A stretch of 64,000 nt of DNA from Talinum fruticosum. Lineage: Eukaryota > Streptophyta > Magnoliopsida > Caryophyllales > Talinaceae. The notes beneath the pieces are model-generated. The model saw nothing but the letters and a program-made list of their open reading frames with translations, had not been told where the DNA came from and ran no database searches. The position numbers and the translations under genes are program-made. Below, piece after piece: positions 11,806 to 22,203 of the stretch; position 1 is the stretch's first letter; the number at the start of each line of letters is the position of its first letter. Location: NCBI GenBank assembly GCA_021018815.1, contig JAITYX010000101.1, positions 310,001 to 374,000 of the forward strand. The letters are read 5' to 3'.

Positions 11806-12160
11806 TTAGGATCTCAATGCGTCTCCTTCATAAAAGAAGGTCTTGGTTTTAACAAACAGGAGGAATCAAATTCCTACTCGGAACTTTTAAAAAGGATTCC
11901 GGAACTGTAAAGTTCGGGAAGGCTGAGCACGGTTCCATTCATAAAAATGAAAGGAGGACTCGAGCTCGGACCAGCTTACAAGAGAAAACCATTTCCTCCG
12001 GTTTATAAAAGAAAAGTTTTTCAAGAAAAAGAGACACAGACTCGGTTCTCTAAACGGAAGACTCGAGAATCGGACCAAACCCAAAGTCATTCAAATCTGG
12101 GTTCGAAAAACCTTTTTCCTCGAAAAGGACGAGAGTAAAGGGTGTTACTAGGTTGGTTGG
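11797..12160 (+). pseudogene. gag: B gag C-terminal fragment
   Basis: Begins at the inversion breakpoint within the LGSQCVSF-type segment. It continues through the basic linker (ELGPAYKRKPFPPVYKRKVF, 11947-12010) to the NLGSKNLFPRKGRE-type end near 12135. This linker joins the coiled-coil end of Gag to the protease in the other copies. The N-terminal and zinc-knuckle parts are missing. Confidence 0.72.
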
Positions 12161-12189
12161 AGGAAGTGAGAAGGGTTAGTTTGTTTTCT

Positions 12190-12490
12190 CTTTTGCAGGC
12201 CACTCAGAAAAGATCAAAAGGGCATTGGTACTGGACGGTGGATGCTCACGTCACATGTCGGGAGACTCGGGACTCTTTTTGAGTTAGAAGAGTACAAAGG
12301 AGGAAAAGTCACATTTGGAGATGACAGCAAAGGCAAGATAATTGGGATAGGCAAGGTTGGAAAGGAAGGCAATCTGGTCAGCCCAGGTATACCTTATCAA
12401 AGGATAAAAGTACAACCTGCTTAGCATCTCTCAATTGTGTTATAAAGGTCAAGAGGTAAGATTCACTCGGACTAACTATTACATTTCGAT
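12190..12490 (+). pseudogene. pol: B aspartic protease region, degraded
   Basis: The active-site segment at about 12230-12260 encodes L-D-G-G-C-S-R-H-M once a one-base gap is allowed for. It is followed by FELEEYKGGKVTFGDDSKGK (12270-12330) and GIGKVGKEGNLVSP, then a Q-L-C-Y-K-G-Q-E-V-R-F-like end. The layout is that of the copia protease of the family. The reading frame breaks at the active site and again near 12390. Confidence 0.75.
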
Positions 12491-12559
12491 GATCCCACTA
12501 AGAAAATCAAGCTCTCGGGTAAGAGATCGAGATAACACTTACATTATTCCTCTTTCGAC

Positions 12560-13500
12560 CCAAGTCGGAATTTATCTTGTTTAAAAGCATCACTTCTTGA
12601 TGACTCATGGACATGACATCGCAGATTAGGCCATGTTAGCATGCATAATATTAAGAAAGTGGCATCTCATGGCTTAGTCGGAGGATTGCCTAATTGTGCT
12701 TTCAAGAAAGACAAAGTTTGTGAAGCTTGCACAAAGGGAAACAAGTCGAGATCATCATTCAAATCCACGAAGACAGTTTCCACATCCAAGGTGCTTGAAT
12801 TGCTACATATGGACTTATGTGGTGAAATTCTGTTAAGAGCCTCGGAGGTAAATCATATGTACTTCTTATTGTTGATGATTACTCACAATTTACACGGGCG
12901 TGTTTTCTCAAGCACAAAAATGAAGCATTCAAAGAGTTCAGCAAGCTCTGCAGAAAGATCCAAGTTGAGTCTCAAACTCGGATTCAAAGAATTCGAACCG
13001 ATCACGAAGGGAGTTCGACTACTCGGATTCTCGAGTTTTGCGACAAAAATGGTATCTCTCACAACTTCTCAGCACCAAGAACTCCTCAACATAATGGAGT
13101 AGTGGAGAGAAAGAACAGAACTCTTAAAGAAATAGTTAGGACAATGATGATTGAACACAATCTACCCTACTATTTCAGGGCTGAGGCGATTAACACCGCA
13201 AATTACACTTTGAACAGATGCCTCATCGGACCCATTACGAAGAAAACACCTTACGAGCTCTATAAAGGGAAGAAACCCAATATCTCATATTTCAAACCCT
13301 TTAGATGTAATTGTTTTGTTCACAACAATGGTAAGGATCACTGACCAAGTTTGATGCTCGATCGAGATGAAGGTATTTTTCCGGGTTATTCTTCTCATAG
13401 TAAAGCTTATCGCATTTTCAATAAAAGAACTAACAAAGTGGAAGAAAGCATCCACGTTGTGTTTGATGAGCTTGAACAGGAAAAACCAAGTGAGTCAACA
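12560..13500 (+). pseudogene. pol: B integrase, degraded
   Basis: The pre-integrase zinc region runs from 12600, with CEACTKGNKSRSSFK at about 12718-12760. The catalytic core starts with LLHMDLCGEI (12800-12830). The second Asp region (GATCAC near 12998) is followed by a frameshift. QHNGVVERKNRTLKEIVRTM contains the catalytic Glu (13090-13150). The C-part holds YELYKGKKPNISYFKPF (13250-13300). Three or more frameshifts separate these blocks. It lies between protease and RT as in all copies. Confidence 0.85.
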
Positions 13501-15375
13501 TTCTCGGACCTAAAGCTCGAGTAGAGGTGATGATCATGATGAAAACAAGCCTATCAAGAATCAAACCCAACCAGCTCGGAATAAAGTCACTCGGAACGTA
13601 GTGACTCGGAATGAGACAACTCAAAACCCGCTCGAGAATGATGAAGGACAAACCGATGTACAAGTTCACTCATAACAAACTTCGAAGATCAACCAATTCA
13701 GCCTACGAGATCCGGTGAATCGGAGAACAGGTAGAGCATTCAAGTATGCTTCTAGTCATCCACTAGAAAACATATTATCCGATATTAACGAGTGGGGTAA
13801 GAACTTATTCCTCTCTTCGGAATCTATGTGCATTCCTGCATTCATTTCATTAACTGAACCCAAAAATGCACTAAAGGACCTAAATGAACCTGAATGGGTA
13901 GAGGCCATGCAAGAGGAACTCAATCAATTCGAAAGAAACCAACTCCGGACTCCGACCAAACGACCTTCGACCACACAGTCATAGGAACCAAATGGGTCTT
14001 CAAGAACAAAGCTGGATGAAGGTGGGTTGGTAGTTAGCAACAAGGCTAGACTTGTGGCTCAAGGTTACAATCGAGGAAGAAGGGATTAATTGTGGGGAAA
14101 CCTTTGCACTGTTGCTGGAGTGAAGCCATTAGAATCTTGTTAGCATTTGCATCTAGCATGAATATCAAGTTATATCAAATGGATGTTAAGTGTGCTTTTC
14201 TCAATGGTTTTATTGAAGAGGATGTCTATGTTGAGCAGCCCCTATATTTGAAAACTCAGAATTTCAAAATCATGTTTTTAAACTTCAAAAAGCTCTTTAT
14301 GGTCTTAAACAAGCTCCCGGAGCTTGGTATGAAAAGACTGAGCAATTTCTTGGTTCAAAATGATTTTAAAAGAGGTCAAATCGACAAGACTCTCTTTATA
14401 AAAACCAAGGGGAAAGATTTCCTTATCGCTCGGACATATGTTGATGACATAATTTTTGAAGCTACTAATGAATTTCTATGTCGAGATTTTTCGAGTTAAT
14501 GAGACAGGACTTTCAAATGAGTATGATGGGAGAACTCAATTTCTTCCTTGGTCTACAAATCAAGCACGACAAAAATGGAATCTATGTCCATCAATCAAAG
14601 TACACCAAGGAGCTGCTGAAAAAGTATAAACTTCAAGATCCGAAGCATGTAGCAACACCTATGAGCGAGTAGCTTGAAACTGGACTCGGACGATAAAGGT
14701 AAAGCAATAGATCGAAACTCTATCGAGGTATGATTGGATCTTTGCTATATCTTACTTCCAGATAGACCGGATATAATGTTTAGTGTCTGTTTATGCGCAA
14801 GATTCCAAGCTAATCCAAAAGAATCACATCTCACTACGGTGAAGAGAATATTCGAGATATCTTGCATGGACTCGGAATTTAGGTCTATGGTACTCCGGAG
14901 ACTCGAAGCCGACTCTCACTGGATACTCGAGATGCTGATTACGCTGGATACAAAGTTGATAGAAAGAGAACTTTAGGGGCGTGCCAATTTCAGGTCAATC
15001 CTTAATATCTTGGCACTCAAAGAAGCAAAACTCGGTAGCTCTATCAGCTACCGAAGCTGAGTATATTACAGCTGGAGCATGTTGTGCTTAGATTTTATGG
15101 ATAAAGCAACACTTGAAAGATCTTGGACTTTCTTTCAAATCGGTGCCAATCAAGTGTGATAATCGAGTGCAATCGAGCATCACCATCCGAGTTCAGCACT
15201 CAAAGACAAAATACATTGAGGTCGGTATCATTTCTTAAGAGACCATTCTGAGAAAGGTGATATTGAACTCGAATTCATTCCTACAAATCTTCAATTAGCC
15301 GATATCTTTACTAAGCCACCGAGTGAGGATCGGTTTTGCTTCATTAGAAATGAGCTTGGTATGTTAAGTGCATCA
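13500..15375 (+). pseudogene. pol: B linker, reverse transcriptase and RNase H, degraded
   Basis: The integrase-RT linker ends with NRRTGRAFKYASSHPLENIL (13718-13775). RT starts near 13900 and contains [17 protein letters not shown] (about 14160-14210), an intact TYVDDIIF motif (about 14437-14460) and the GELNFFLGLQIK block (about 14530-14560). RNase H follows (14700-15375) with STAEAEY-like and CDN blocks and the end FTKPPSEDRFCFIRNELG. Stops and shifts occur at roughly six places. Confidence 0.87.
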
Positions 15376-15613
15376 TTATGTGTTTTCTATGTGAAAATCT
15401 CATTGCATGATTATGTGTTATGTGTTTACAATTTGTTAATAACCATTAGTTCGGTTAATTCAATGATTCCGAGCCGATAGTTATTATTAATTTCTAGTTT
15501 ACGAGTCACTCGGAAACCTAGTCGAGTCGGACTCGGACTTTGAGAAAAATGGACATCAATCTTCCGAAATCATCTCTAGAAAAGTGGAGAATTTCGGAAT
15601 TTATTTTCAAAAT

Positions 15614-15787
15614 CTTTCTTTTTCTCTCTCTCTCTCTCTCTCGCCATGACCGGACAACTAGCCGTTGGGAAACAAATCGCTGGAATTATAACCGTTGAAA
15701 AAGAGAACCGTCACACCGGTCCGAGGTGACTGGTGAAAGAGATGAGTCGAACGGATACTGAAGGACGTTTATTTTTCTTATAAATAG
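15614..15787 (+). promoter_or_regulatory. B putative ORF3 promoter
   Basis: A CT tract (about 15620-15642) and a TATAAATAG box (15779-15787) lie 261 bp before the ORF3 ATG at 16040. A CT-rich leader lies between. The block GAGTCGAACGGATA just before the TATA box is shared with F and nearly with G and A2. Confidence 0.58.
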
Positions 15788-16039
15788 CGCTTATTCTCCT
15801 TCATTTCTTTACTTTACTCTGCGCTCACTCTCTCTCTAGAAATCAAATCCTCGTGACCACGATCTCGGTGACTAAAAGCGACACTCGAGCATTCTCAAGC
15901 TTCGTGAAGAAGATCTCAAGTAAGCTCTGTTGCTCTCAATCTCATTCTTCTTCTACTTTTTCCTTTTATCTTCACTCTCTTCGAGTCTCTTCTCTTCTAC
16001 TCTCTCTCAAGCTTACCCACTCTCTCTTTTCACATCAAA

Positions 16040-17670
16040 ATGCCGAAAAGAGGTTCTCATCCTAATTTTCTTGGTTCCGCCACCAAGAAACCCCGCACCA
16101 AAAGCCAAGAAGGCCCCTCAAATTCTAAGCCTCTTGTCACCTAGCATCTTGCTATTGGATGATAAATTCTTCCAAACCACAAAATTTTTGTGATTGCCTC
16201 ACATACAGATCGATCAGGGTTCTATAATTTTCTTTGGTTTAGCGAGTTCATATATCCCGAACTCGTTTTTGAGTTCTACACACATCTTTCCAGCTCCGAA
16301 GGTATTCTCACCTCCAGAGTTCGAACATAACTCGTTCGCATCAATACTTCCCTTCTCCATCGTCCTGTTCAAAGTATACTCTCTCTTCTTAAACAGACAA
16401 TCCAATTCCTTTCAATGAAGTCGTCGACGACTTCTTTGAAAAGTATGCCAAAGAGTTCCCCGGGTCACGCAAGAACTTTTACGTGACCCAACTAAAGTCG
16501 AAGCTCGTCTTACGTGTTTCTTGCTTGATGAGAACTTTCTTCTCACAGACATTCTAGCAAGGAGAATCCCAACTCCATTTACCTTAAAGCACTCTTTGAT
16601 ATACTCGAGGGCTACAAAGTAGACTTCTTTTCTGCTATTATTGAGCAAATGGTAGCTGTGCCAGCTCAAACTCGTAACAAGAAGAACACCCCTCTCCCTT
16701 TTGGTGCTCTTCTCACTCTCATCTTCAAACAATTCAAAGTTCCTCTTCCCTCGGATCCGACCGCAGTTTCGAGGCTGCCATTGTAGTTGGCAAAAGGAAC
16801 TTCTAGGGTATGGATACCGGAAACCGAACCCGGTGTCCGGGTTCGAGCTCGAGCTAAGGCCACCTTCTCCGCCTCGGACTCGGAAAAACACCCCACTTTC
16901 TCTTCCTGCTCCACCTGGTGGTGCCTCTACCTCAAGTGCTTCTAAAACTCTCTCTTCCATTTTGTCCTCTCGCTTTCATGAACAAAATCTCCTCTGTGGC
17001 CTTGGAACTCAAGGACCTCCTTCGGTTATTCAAGACTGTCTTCCAGTCTATGACCATCAACCAGAAAACCGCCCAATCTCAACTCCGAGAGCAACAGGAT
17101 GTGCTCCTCGAGATGAAGGCTCCAGTGAAGAAGCGAGAGGGAGCCGATCGAGCTTCTTCGAGAGAGATGATCTAAGGTAGCTCAAGATCAAGGAGACTCG
17201 GACACTTCGAGGAATCCTCGAGCCCTGCCGAGTCCTCCTCCGACGAGAGGAGAGAATGAAGAAGAAGATCAAGAAGACGCGAAGAGACTACGACCGATGC
17301 AACTCTTTTCGAGCATGGTGAGCCGAAGGCCAAAGAGACCAAGAAGGACAAGGAGCAAAAATGAGGGTCCGGGTGCTCCTAAAGCGCAACCGAAGTGATC
17401 GGCTCGGACAGCGATCCGAGTGGGTCGAAGAACCTACTCGATCAAGGACGAGTTAGCAGCGAGTCAACTCCGAGCACACCCCTCCGGTCGTTCGGTTCCA
17501 AGAGGACGAGCCTCCGGATGACCTAGCTTTGGGTCAACCACTCGGAACTTAGCCAATGCCGAGAGATCCCTGTACTCCCTCCACCGCGCTCAAGCACATC
17601 GTCAAGATCTTATCGGCGCCGGCGCACCACTCGTCCTTCCTCCTCAACTCGGACTAACCCATCCCCTCCT
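16040..17670 (+). pseudogene. B ORF3 (env-position gene), degraded
   Basis: The start is ATG at 16040 (MPKRGSHPNFLGSATKKP). The N-terminal 35 residues are basic with an NLS-like KKPRTK. A Phe/Leu-rich middle follows (KFFPTIKF-type, then an LFKV..LFLN-type helix near 16370). An F-K-Q-F-K-V-P-L-P segment lies near 16730, and a Ser-rich part (SLPAPPGGASTSSASKTLSS, 16900-16960) leads into an IQDCLPVYDH / MTINQKTAQSQL helical region. The end is an acidic then Arg/Ser-rich tail. No membrane helix of envelope type is evident. It resembles the third ORF of sireviruses by position; its function is unknown. Several frameshifts. Confidence 0.72.
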
Positions 17671-17699
17671 TAATTTCTTAGTCTTTTATTTACGAGTGT

Positions 17700-18069
17700 T
17701 TTATTTTTTTGTCCGGACATCAAATATGTACTTCTTGTTGTATTCTTCCCATTTTTTTGTTTTTGCTGAAAGGCAAGGGGAGAATAGATAGAAAAAATTT
17801 GTTGTCTTGTTTAGAGGAGTCTCTCTCTCACCTTGTGTAAATATTTCTTTCCGTTAAATTAATAAAGTACTGCATTTCATTAATAATCTCAAGTTTCTTG
17901 CTCCGATATGTTATTTACAGACAATGCATCCATCTCGCTTTTGCTCTATTTCTTACTACGATATGATAGCTCTTGCTATGAAATCTTAAGTTATTTTTGA
18001 GTAAATTTGTAATATCACTTACAAACTTTCTGTCTAAGTATAGAATGCCTTTCATCAAAAAGGGGAGAT
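17700..18069 (+). other. B 3' untranslated region with palindrome and two purine tracts
   Basis: Holds the perfect palindrome TGTCCGGACA (17710-17719), an internal purine tract AAAGGCAAGGGGAGAA (17769-17784) and the LTR-adjacent tract AAAAAGGGGAGAT (18057-18069). The last should be the plus-strand primer. The same three items recur in F and G. Confidence 0.75.
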
Positions 18070-19142
18070 TGAAGACTCGGACTTTATACTTACACATTTT
18101 CTAAGTTCCATCCAGGAATCGGGTATAAGATCTCCTCTCTTATAAGGTTTTGACTTCAAGTCATTCCATGCGCCTTAGAAACTTTTCCGAGTGATATAGC
18201 ATTTATTCCGAGTGTTCTAGAAATTATTTCATATGTCTTTGTTTGACTCGACTAACACGGAAAACATACTTGTACTAACTCGGTTCCGGGTTACTCAACA
18301 CTCGGAATTATAGCATGTTCAAACACTCGTATTCACAAACATAAACTCGAGTCCGACTTCATGTTCCAGGAATTACAATGTTAATTTTCTATTCCAAGTT
18401 AGCTTGTGTTGTTTGAACTTTGTTTTAGATCAAGTTCGTTCACTCTTATATTCTTTATCTAACTTTATTCTCTTTTAGATCGACTCGGATGGAATTTTGA
18501 GTATCATGGATATTAGACTCGAGAAAATTCCATTCCTTTTCCGACTCGGATAATTAGTCATTTAATTATCTTAATTATATCATTATCTCGTGTCTAACCT
18601 TGGACCAAAGTATTTTATACTTTGAGAACCAAATTGATTTGCTTTTGTAGGTAAAACAAATGAGGCTATCTTATTTTTTACTGCAAAAGTAAGGGTTAAC
18701 TAAGCTCGGTTGTCCCTAACTATAAGGGTGATCTCACCTAGGAAGTACTAGATCGGATAAGGTAATTTCGAGTCTAGGAAAAACTTGTAAGGAGTTGTCT
18801 AAGGGAGTAACTCAGGTTAAGCAAGTCTACGGTATTTTGTGGACTCAAAATAGTGGATTCTACTTCGTGCTTGGATTAGCACGGTCCGTGGTTTTCTGCC
18901 TCTGGAGGGTTTCCATGTAATTTCGAGTTATTACTTTTCGAGTACATTCTAGACACGAGCAGTTTCGAATTCTGTTTAATCTGTTTCCTCACTGCTTATT
19001 GAATTATGAGTTTATGCTTTTCTAAGCGTATCCTTGCCGCTCACTCACATGAGATCCTTATTTGTTTTAATTTTCAAGCAAGTTTCCTCATCACCCTATT
19101 TACCCCCCAAGGTGATTTATACTCTCCAAGAGCAAACCTTCA
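18070..19142 (+). repeat. B 3' LTR with internal deletion
   Basis: Starts TGAAGACTCGGACTTTATAC after the purine tract and ends GAGCAAACCTTCA. At 1073 bp it is about 500 bp shorter than F's LTRs. The missing part lies at 18689-18692, where AAAAGTAA runs straight into GGGTTAAC. It would contain the TATA box and start region. GTAA is present at both borders of the segment in F, so the deletion has microhomology. Confidence 0.88.
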
Positions 19143-19754
19143 CACAACATCTTTCTACCATGTTGAGTATAAATTGAAGTCTTGATTCAAGACTTACAAG
19201 ATGGCTGCAACCAAGAACTAAACTCTCATACTCTTACTTCTATCTTACAACTCTAGTTCATACTTTCACAACTTTTTGAGTTGCAATCTCTTGTAAAGAA
19301 AAGCCTTGTAATCTCTACTCTTTCTTATTCACTTTTTGCTTTATCCCTTGACTGAGTTGTAAGGGTGAACGCAACTTAGTTGTCCCAAATTGTTAAGGTT
19401 AACTTAGTTTGGAAGTACGAGGACGGATAAGGTAACTTATATACCTAGGAAAAACTTGTAATTGAATTGTCTAAGGGAGCAATTTGGGTAGTCGATCCTT
19501 TGTATTTTGTGAATTCAAAATAGTGGATTTGACTTACTATCTATATTGACATTTTCTATGGTTTTCTACCCCATGAGGGTTTCCACGTAAAACAATTTGT
19601 TCATCTTTTTCAAGTGAATCTAAACTCGGTTCCGCATTCCGAGTTCTTAACTTCTCAAAGAATTTCTATTTTCCACATTATTTCGCATCACCATATTTGC
19701 CCCCTCCCCATCCCCTCGTCTAGGGTGACTTAGACTCTCTAAGCTGAATCTTCA
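19143..19754 (+). repeat. C 5' LTR, 3' part only
   Basis: The last ~610 bp of an LTR related to but clearly diverged from the others. It has the TTGACTGAGTTGTAAGGGTG block, the GGAAGTACGAGGACGGATAA block, a CACC...GGGTGACT repeat and the end AATCTTCA at 19754, followed by the primer site. The left part was lost or lies beyond B. Confidence 0.78.
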
Positions 19755-19756
19755 AT

Positions 19757-19769
19757 TGGTATCAAAGCC
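19757..19769 (+). other. C primer binding site
   Basis: TGGTATCAAAGCC differs by one base from TGGTATCAGAGCC, the complement of the plant initiator-Met tRNA 3' end. It is full length here, unlike in F, G and A1, where one base is missing. Confidence 0.8.
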
Positions 19770-19815
19770 TAATCTTTCATAAAAGGATCTCACAATCCAA
19801 AGGTCTAAAGATCAA

Positions 19816-21230
19816 ATGGCTCTAAACTATGGAGAGTTTGATGAAGGAAGGTCATTCACCATACCACATAAGTTAAACGGATCCAACTTTGTTCACTAGA
19901 AGAAGGCGATGGAGTGCTTCATTCAAGATTATGATGAAGAAGTTTGGGAAGTCATCTCTAATGGAAACTATGTTCCCACTAAGCAAGTTGGAAATCAAAC
20001 GGTGGCGAAGGTGAAGTCAGAATTCACACTAGAAGAAAATGAAAAGCACAGAAAGAACTTCAAAGCCATGAACATCCTAATGTGTACTATGGATGCCTCG
20101 GAGTACAATAGAGTATCAGCTTGTGATACTGCTAAAGAGATGTGTGACACTCTTGTACAAGTTAAGTGAGACAAGCAAAGATAAGTTAGCACTTGCATAA
20201 GTATGAAATGTTCAAGATGAAGACTGGCAAGAACATAACTCGGATGTATATTCGCTTCACGAAGATTGTTAACAATCTCCATTTACTTGGAAAGAAGATG
20301 TCCAATGAAGAAGTGGCCAGAAAGCTTCTAAGGAGTCTTCGAAAGAAGAGATGGCGTCCGAAGGTGACAGCTATCAAGGAGGCCCAAGATCTCACCAAGT
20401 TAAAACCAGATGAACTTATTGGGAAGCTTCGGACCCATGAGTTACACCTCGAGGAGGAAGAGTCCGGAGTGATGTAGAGTCGGATGATGATGATGAAGAC
20501 ATCGAATATGAGTCAAAGTGTCTTATGGTCTTAGCAAATTCGGAAGTTAAATCCGAGTCAAAAACAGAAACCTCTAACATTGAGGAAACTGGTGCTTAGG
20601 AGGTAATCAACTATCTCCTCAAATTTTCTAAGAAAAATTTAGCTAGATATATTTTTACTTTAGAGGAAAACTCAAATTCTGATTCTTCTTTATTTAAAGG
20701 AAAACTTGAGTCTCTAAACTCCGAGAACAAGATTTTAAAAACTAATTTAGAAAAGCCGAGGCTTAGCATTAAGGTACTTGAGACTAGAAATGAAACCGAG
20801 TGTGAGTGCCTCGGAACCGAGAATGAGCAACTAAAGAAAAATCTCACTGAGTCTTAAGATCTTGTTTTGAAACTCACTCAAGGTCGGAAAAACCTTGATA
20901 TTCTCCTTGGTTCACAGTGTGTTTCTTTTCAAAAAGAGGAACTTGGTTTCAACTCTGAAAAGAAGGATAACTCCTACAAGAGCCTTTTTAAAAATTATTC
21001 AAGAAAAATTCATTTTAAAAAAGCTGAGCATGGTCCTATTCATCTAACGATGAAAGAATGAGCATTGAAAGTTTTATCAAAAGAAGTCCCATCAGTCTTT
21101 CAACAAAAAGAAAGTTTTCACATAAAATAGACGTAGTTTCCAAAGAAAAAGGGTCACATTCTGACCAAGCCCAAAATAATTCAAATTTGGGTTCCCAAAA
21201 GTGCTCTTCCTAAAAACTAACCTCAGTAAG
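19816..21230 (+). pseudogene. gag: C gag, degraded and lacking the zinc knuckle
   Basis: The start is ATG at 19816 (MALNYGEFDEG...). The N-terminal domain has LNGSNFVH and then KKAMECFIQDYDEEVWEVI (19905-19960). A frameshift near 20168 leads to the second open part (20193-20477: MHKYEMFKMKTGKNITRMYI, ending in DELIGKLRTHELHLEEEESG). From there the sequence passes directly to an Asp-rich stretch (20480-20510), so the KKDKKD/zinc-knuckle block of the other copies is deleted. The coiled-coil-like part and the LGSQCVSFQKEELGF segment lie at 20620-20960. Confidence 0.82.
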
Positions 21231-21269
21231 GATAGTTACTAGGTTTGTAAGAGGAAGTGAGAAGGGTTA

Positions 21270-22059
21270 GTGTGTTTGTCTTTTGTAGGCACCTCGGACA
21301 AAGAAAAAGACTACTGGTACCTCGACAGTAGATGCTCCGGACATATCTCAGGAGATTCAAGAATCTTTTCCGAGCTAGAAAAGATGAATAGAGGAAAGGT
21401 CACTTTTGGAGACAACAACAAGGGAAAGATTGTATGAATTGGTAAAATTGGTTATGGCGACAACTCGGTGAGCCCAATCTACCTAGTCAAAGGGCTCAAG
21501 TACAATCTTCGGAGCATCTCCTAACTATGTGACAAAGGACAAGAGGTAAGATTCACTCGGACCAACAGACTTCATAACGGATGCAACTTCAAAGGAGACA
21601 AAAGTTCTCAAGTCTCAGGTCGGATAACACTTATATCATCCCTCTTGCTGATTCAACTCGAAGTTATCATGATTAAAAGCTTCGTTAATGATGAATCATG
21701 GACATGGCATCATAGGTTAGGACATATTGGCATGCATACCATTAAGAAACTAGCTTCACAAGGATTAGTCCGAGGATTTCCTAAGTGCAACTTTAAGAAA
21801 GATAAAATTTGTGATGCATGTACAAGAGGAAAACAAGTTAGATCTTCATTTAAACCACTCAAAACTATTTCCACCTCAAAAGTGCTTTAATTGATACATA
21901 TGGAGTTATGTGGTGAAATCCATGTTAAAAGCTTACAATGTAAATCATATGTAAACGTTGATGATTTTTCAAGATTTAACTAGGCTTGTTTACGAAAACA
22001 AGAATGAACCTTTCAAAGAGTTCACTAAAATCTACGAGCAAATTCAAGTGGAGTCTGAG
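21270..22059 (+). pseudogene. pol: C protease and N-terminal integrase, interrupted
   Basis: The protease active-site segment near 21318-21345 reads LDSRCSGHIS (D-S-R in place of D-S-G). It is followed by KVTFGDNNKGKI (about 21397-21432). The pre-integrase zinc part is well kept at 21690-21860 (WTWHHRLGHIGMHTIKKLAS, ICDACTRGKQVRSSFKPL). The integrase first Asp is Glu here (HMELCGE near 21900). The frame ends at the solo LTR inserted at 22060. C integrase resumes at 25315. Confidence 0.84.
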
Positions 22060-22157
22060 TGTAATACCAATAATTTTGGGTTAGGTAGTTATATAAGTTA
22101 AATTAATTATTTAACCTTAATTGAATAAAGTAGGTCAAATGATTAAAATATATACGT

Positions 22158-22203
<46 letters not shown>

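Larger units (their letters stand above)
11797..19142 (+). mobile_element. Sirevirus-like Ty1/copia element B (5' truncated)
   Basis: A plus-strand element lacking its 5' LTR and the first two thirds of gag. From left to right it has the gag C-part, protease, integrase, RT, RNase H, ORF3 leader, ORF3, 3' UTR with purine tracts, and a 3' LTR (18070-19142) with an internal deletion. It abuts the truncated LTR of C at 19143; CACAA (19143-19147) would be its right flanking repeat if it inserted there. All genes are broken. Confidence 0.88.

Noticed and set aside
22158..22201. TA repeat as a TATA promoter of the TGTAA-type LTR
   Set aside because: It is a simple repeat. No TA run occurs at the corresponding place in copy 2, so a promoter role is unsupported.
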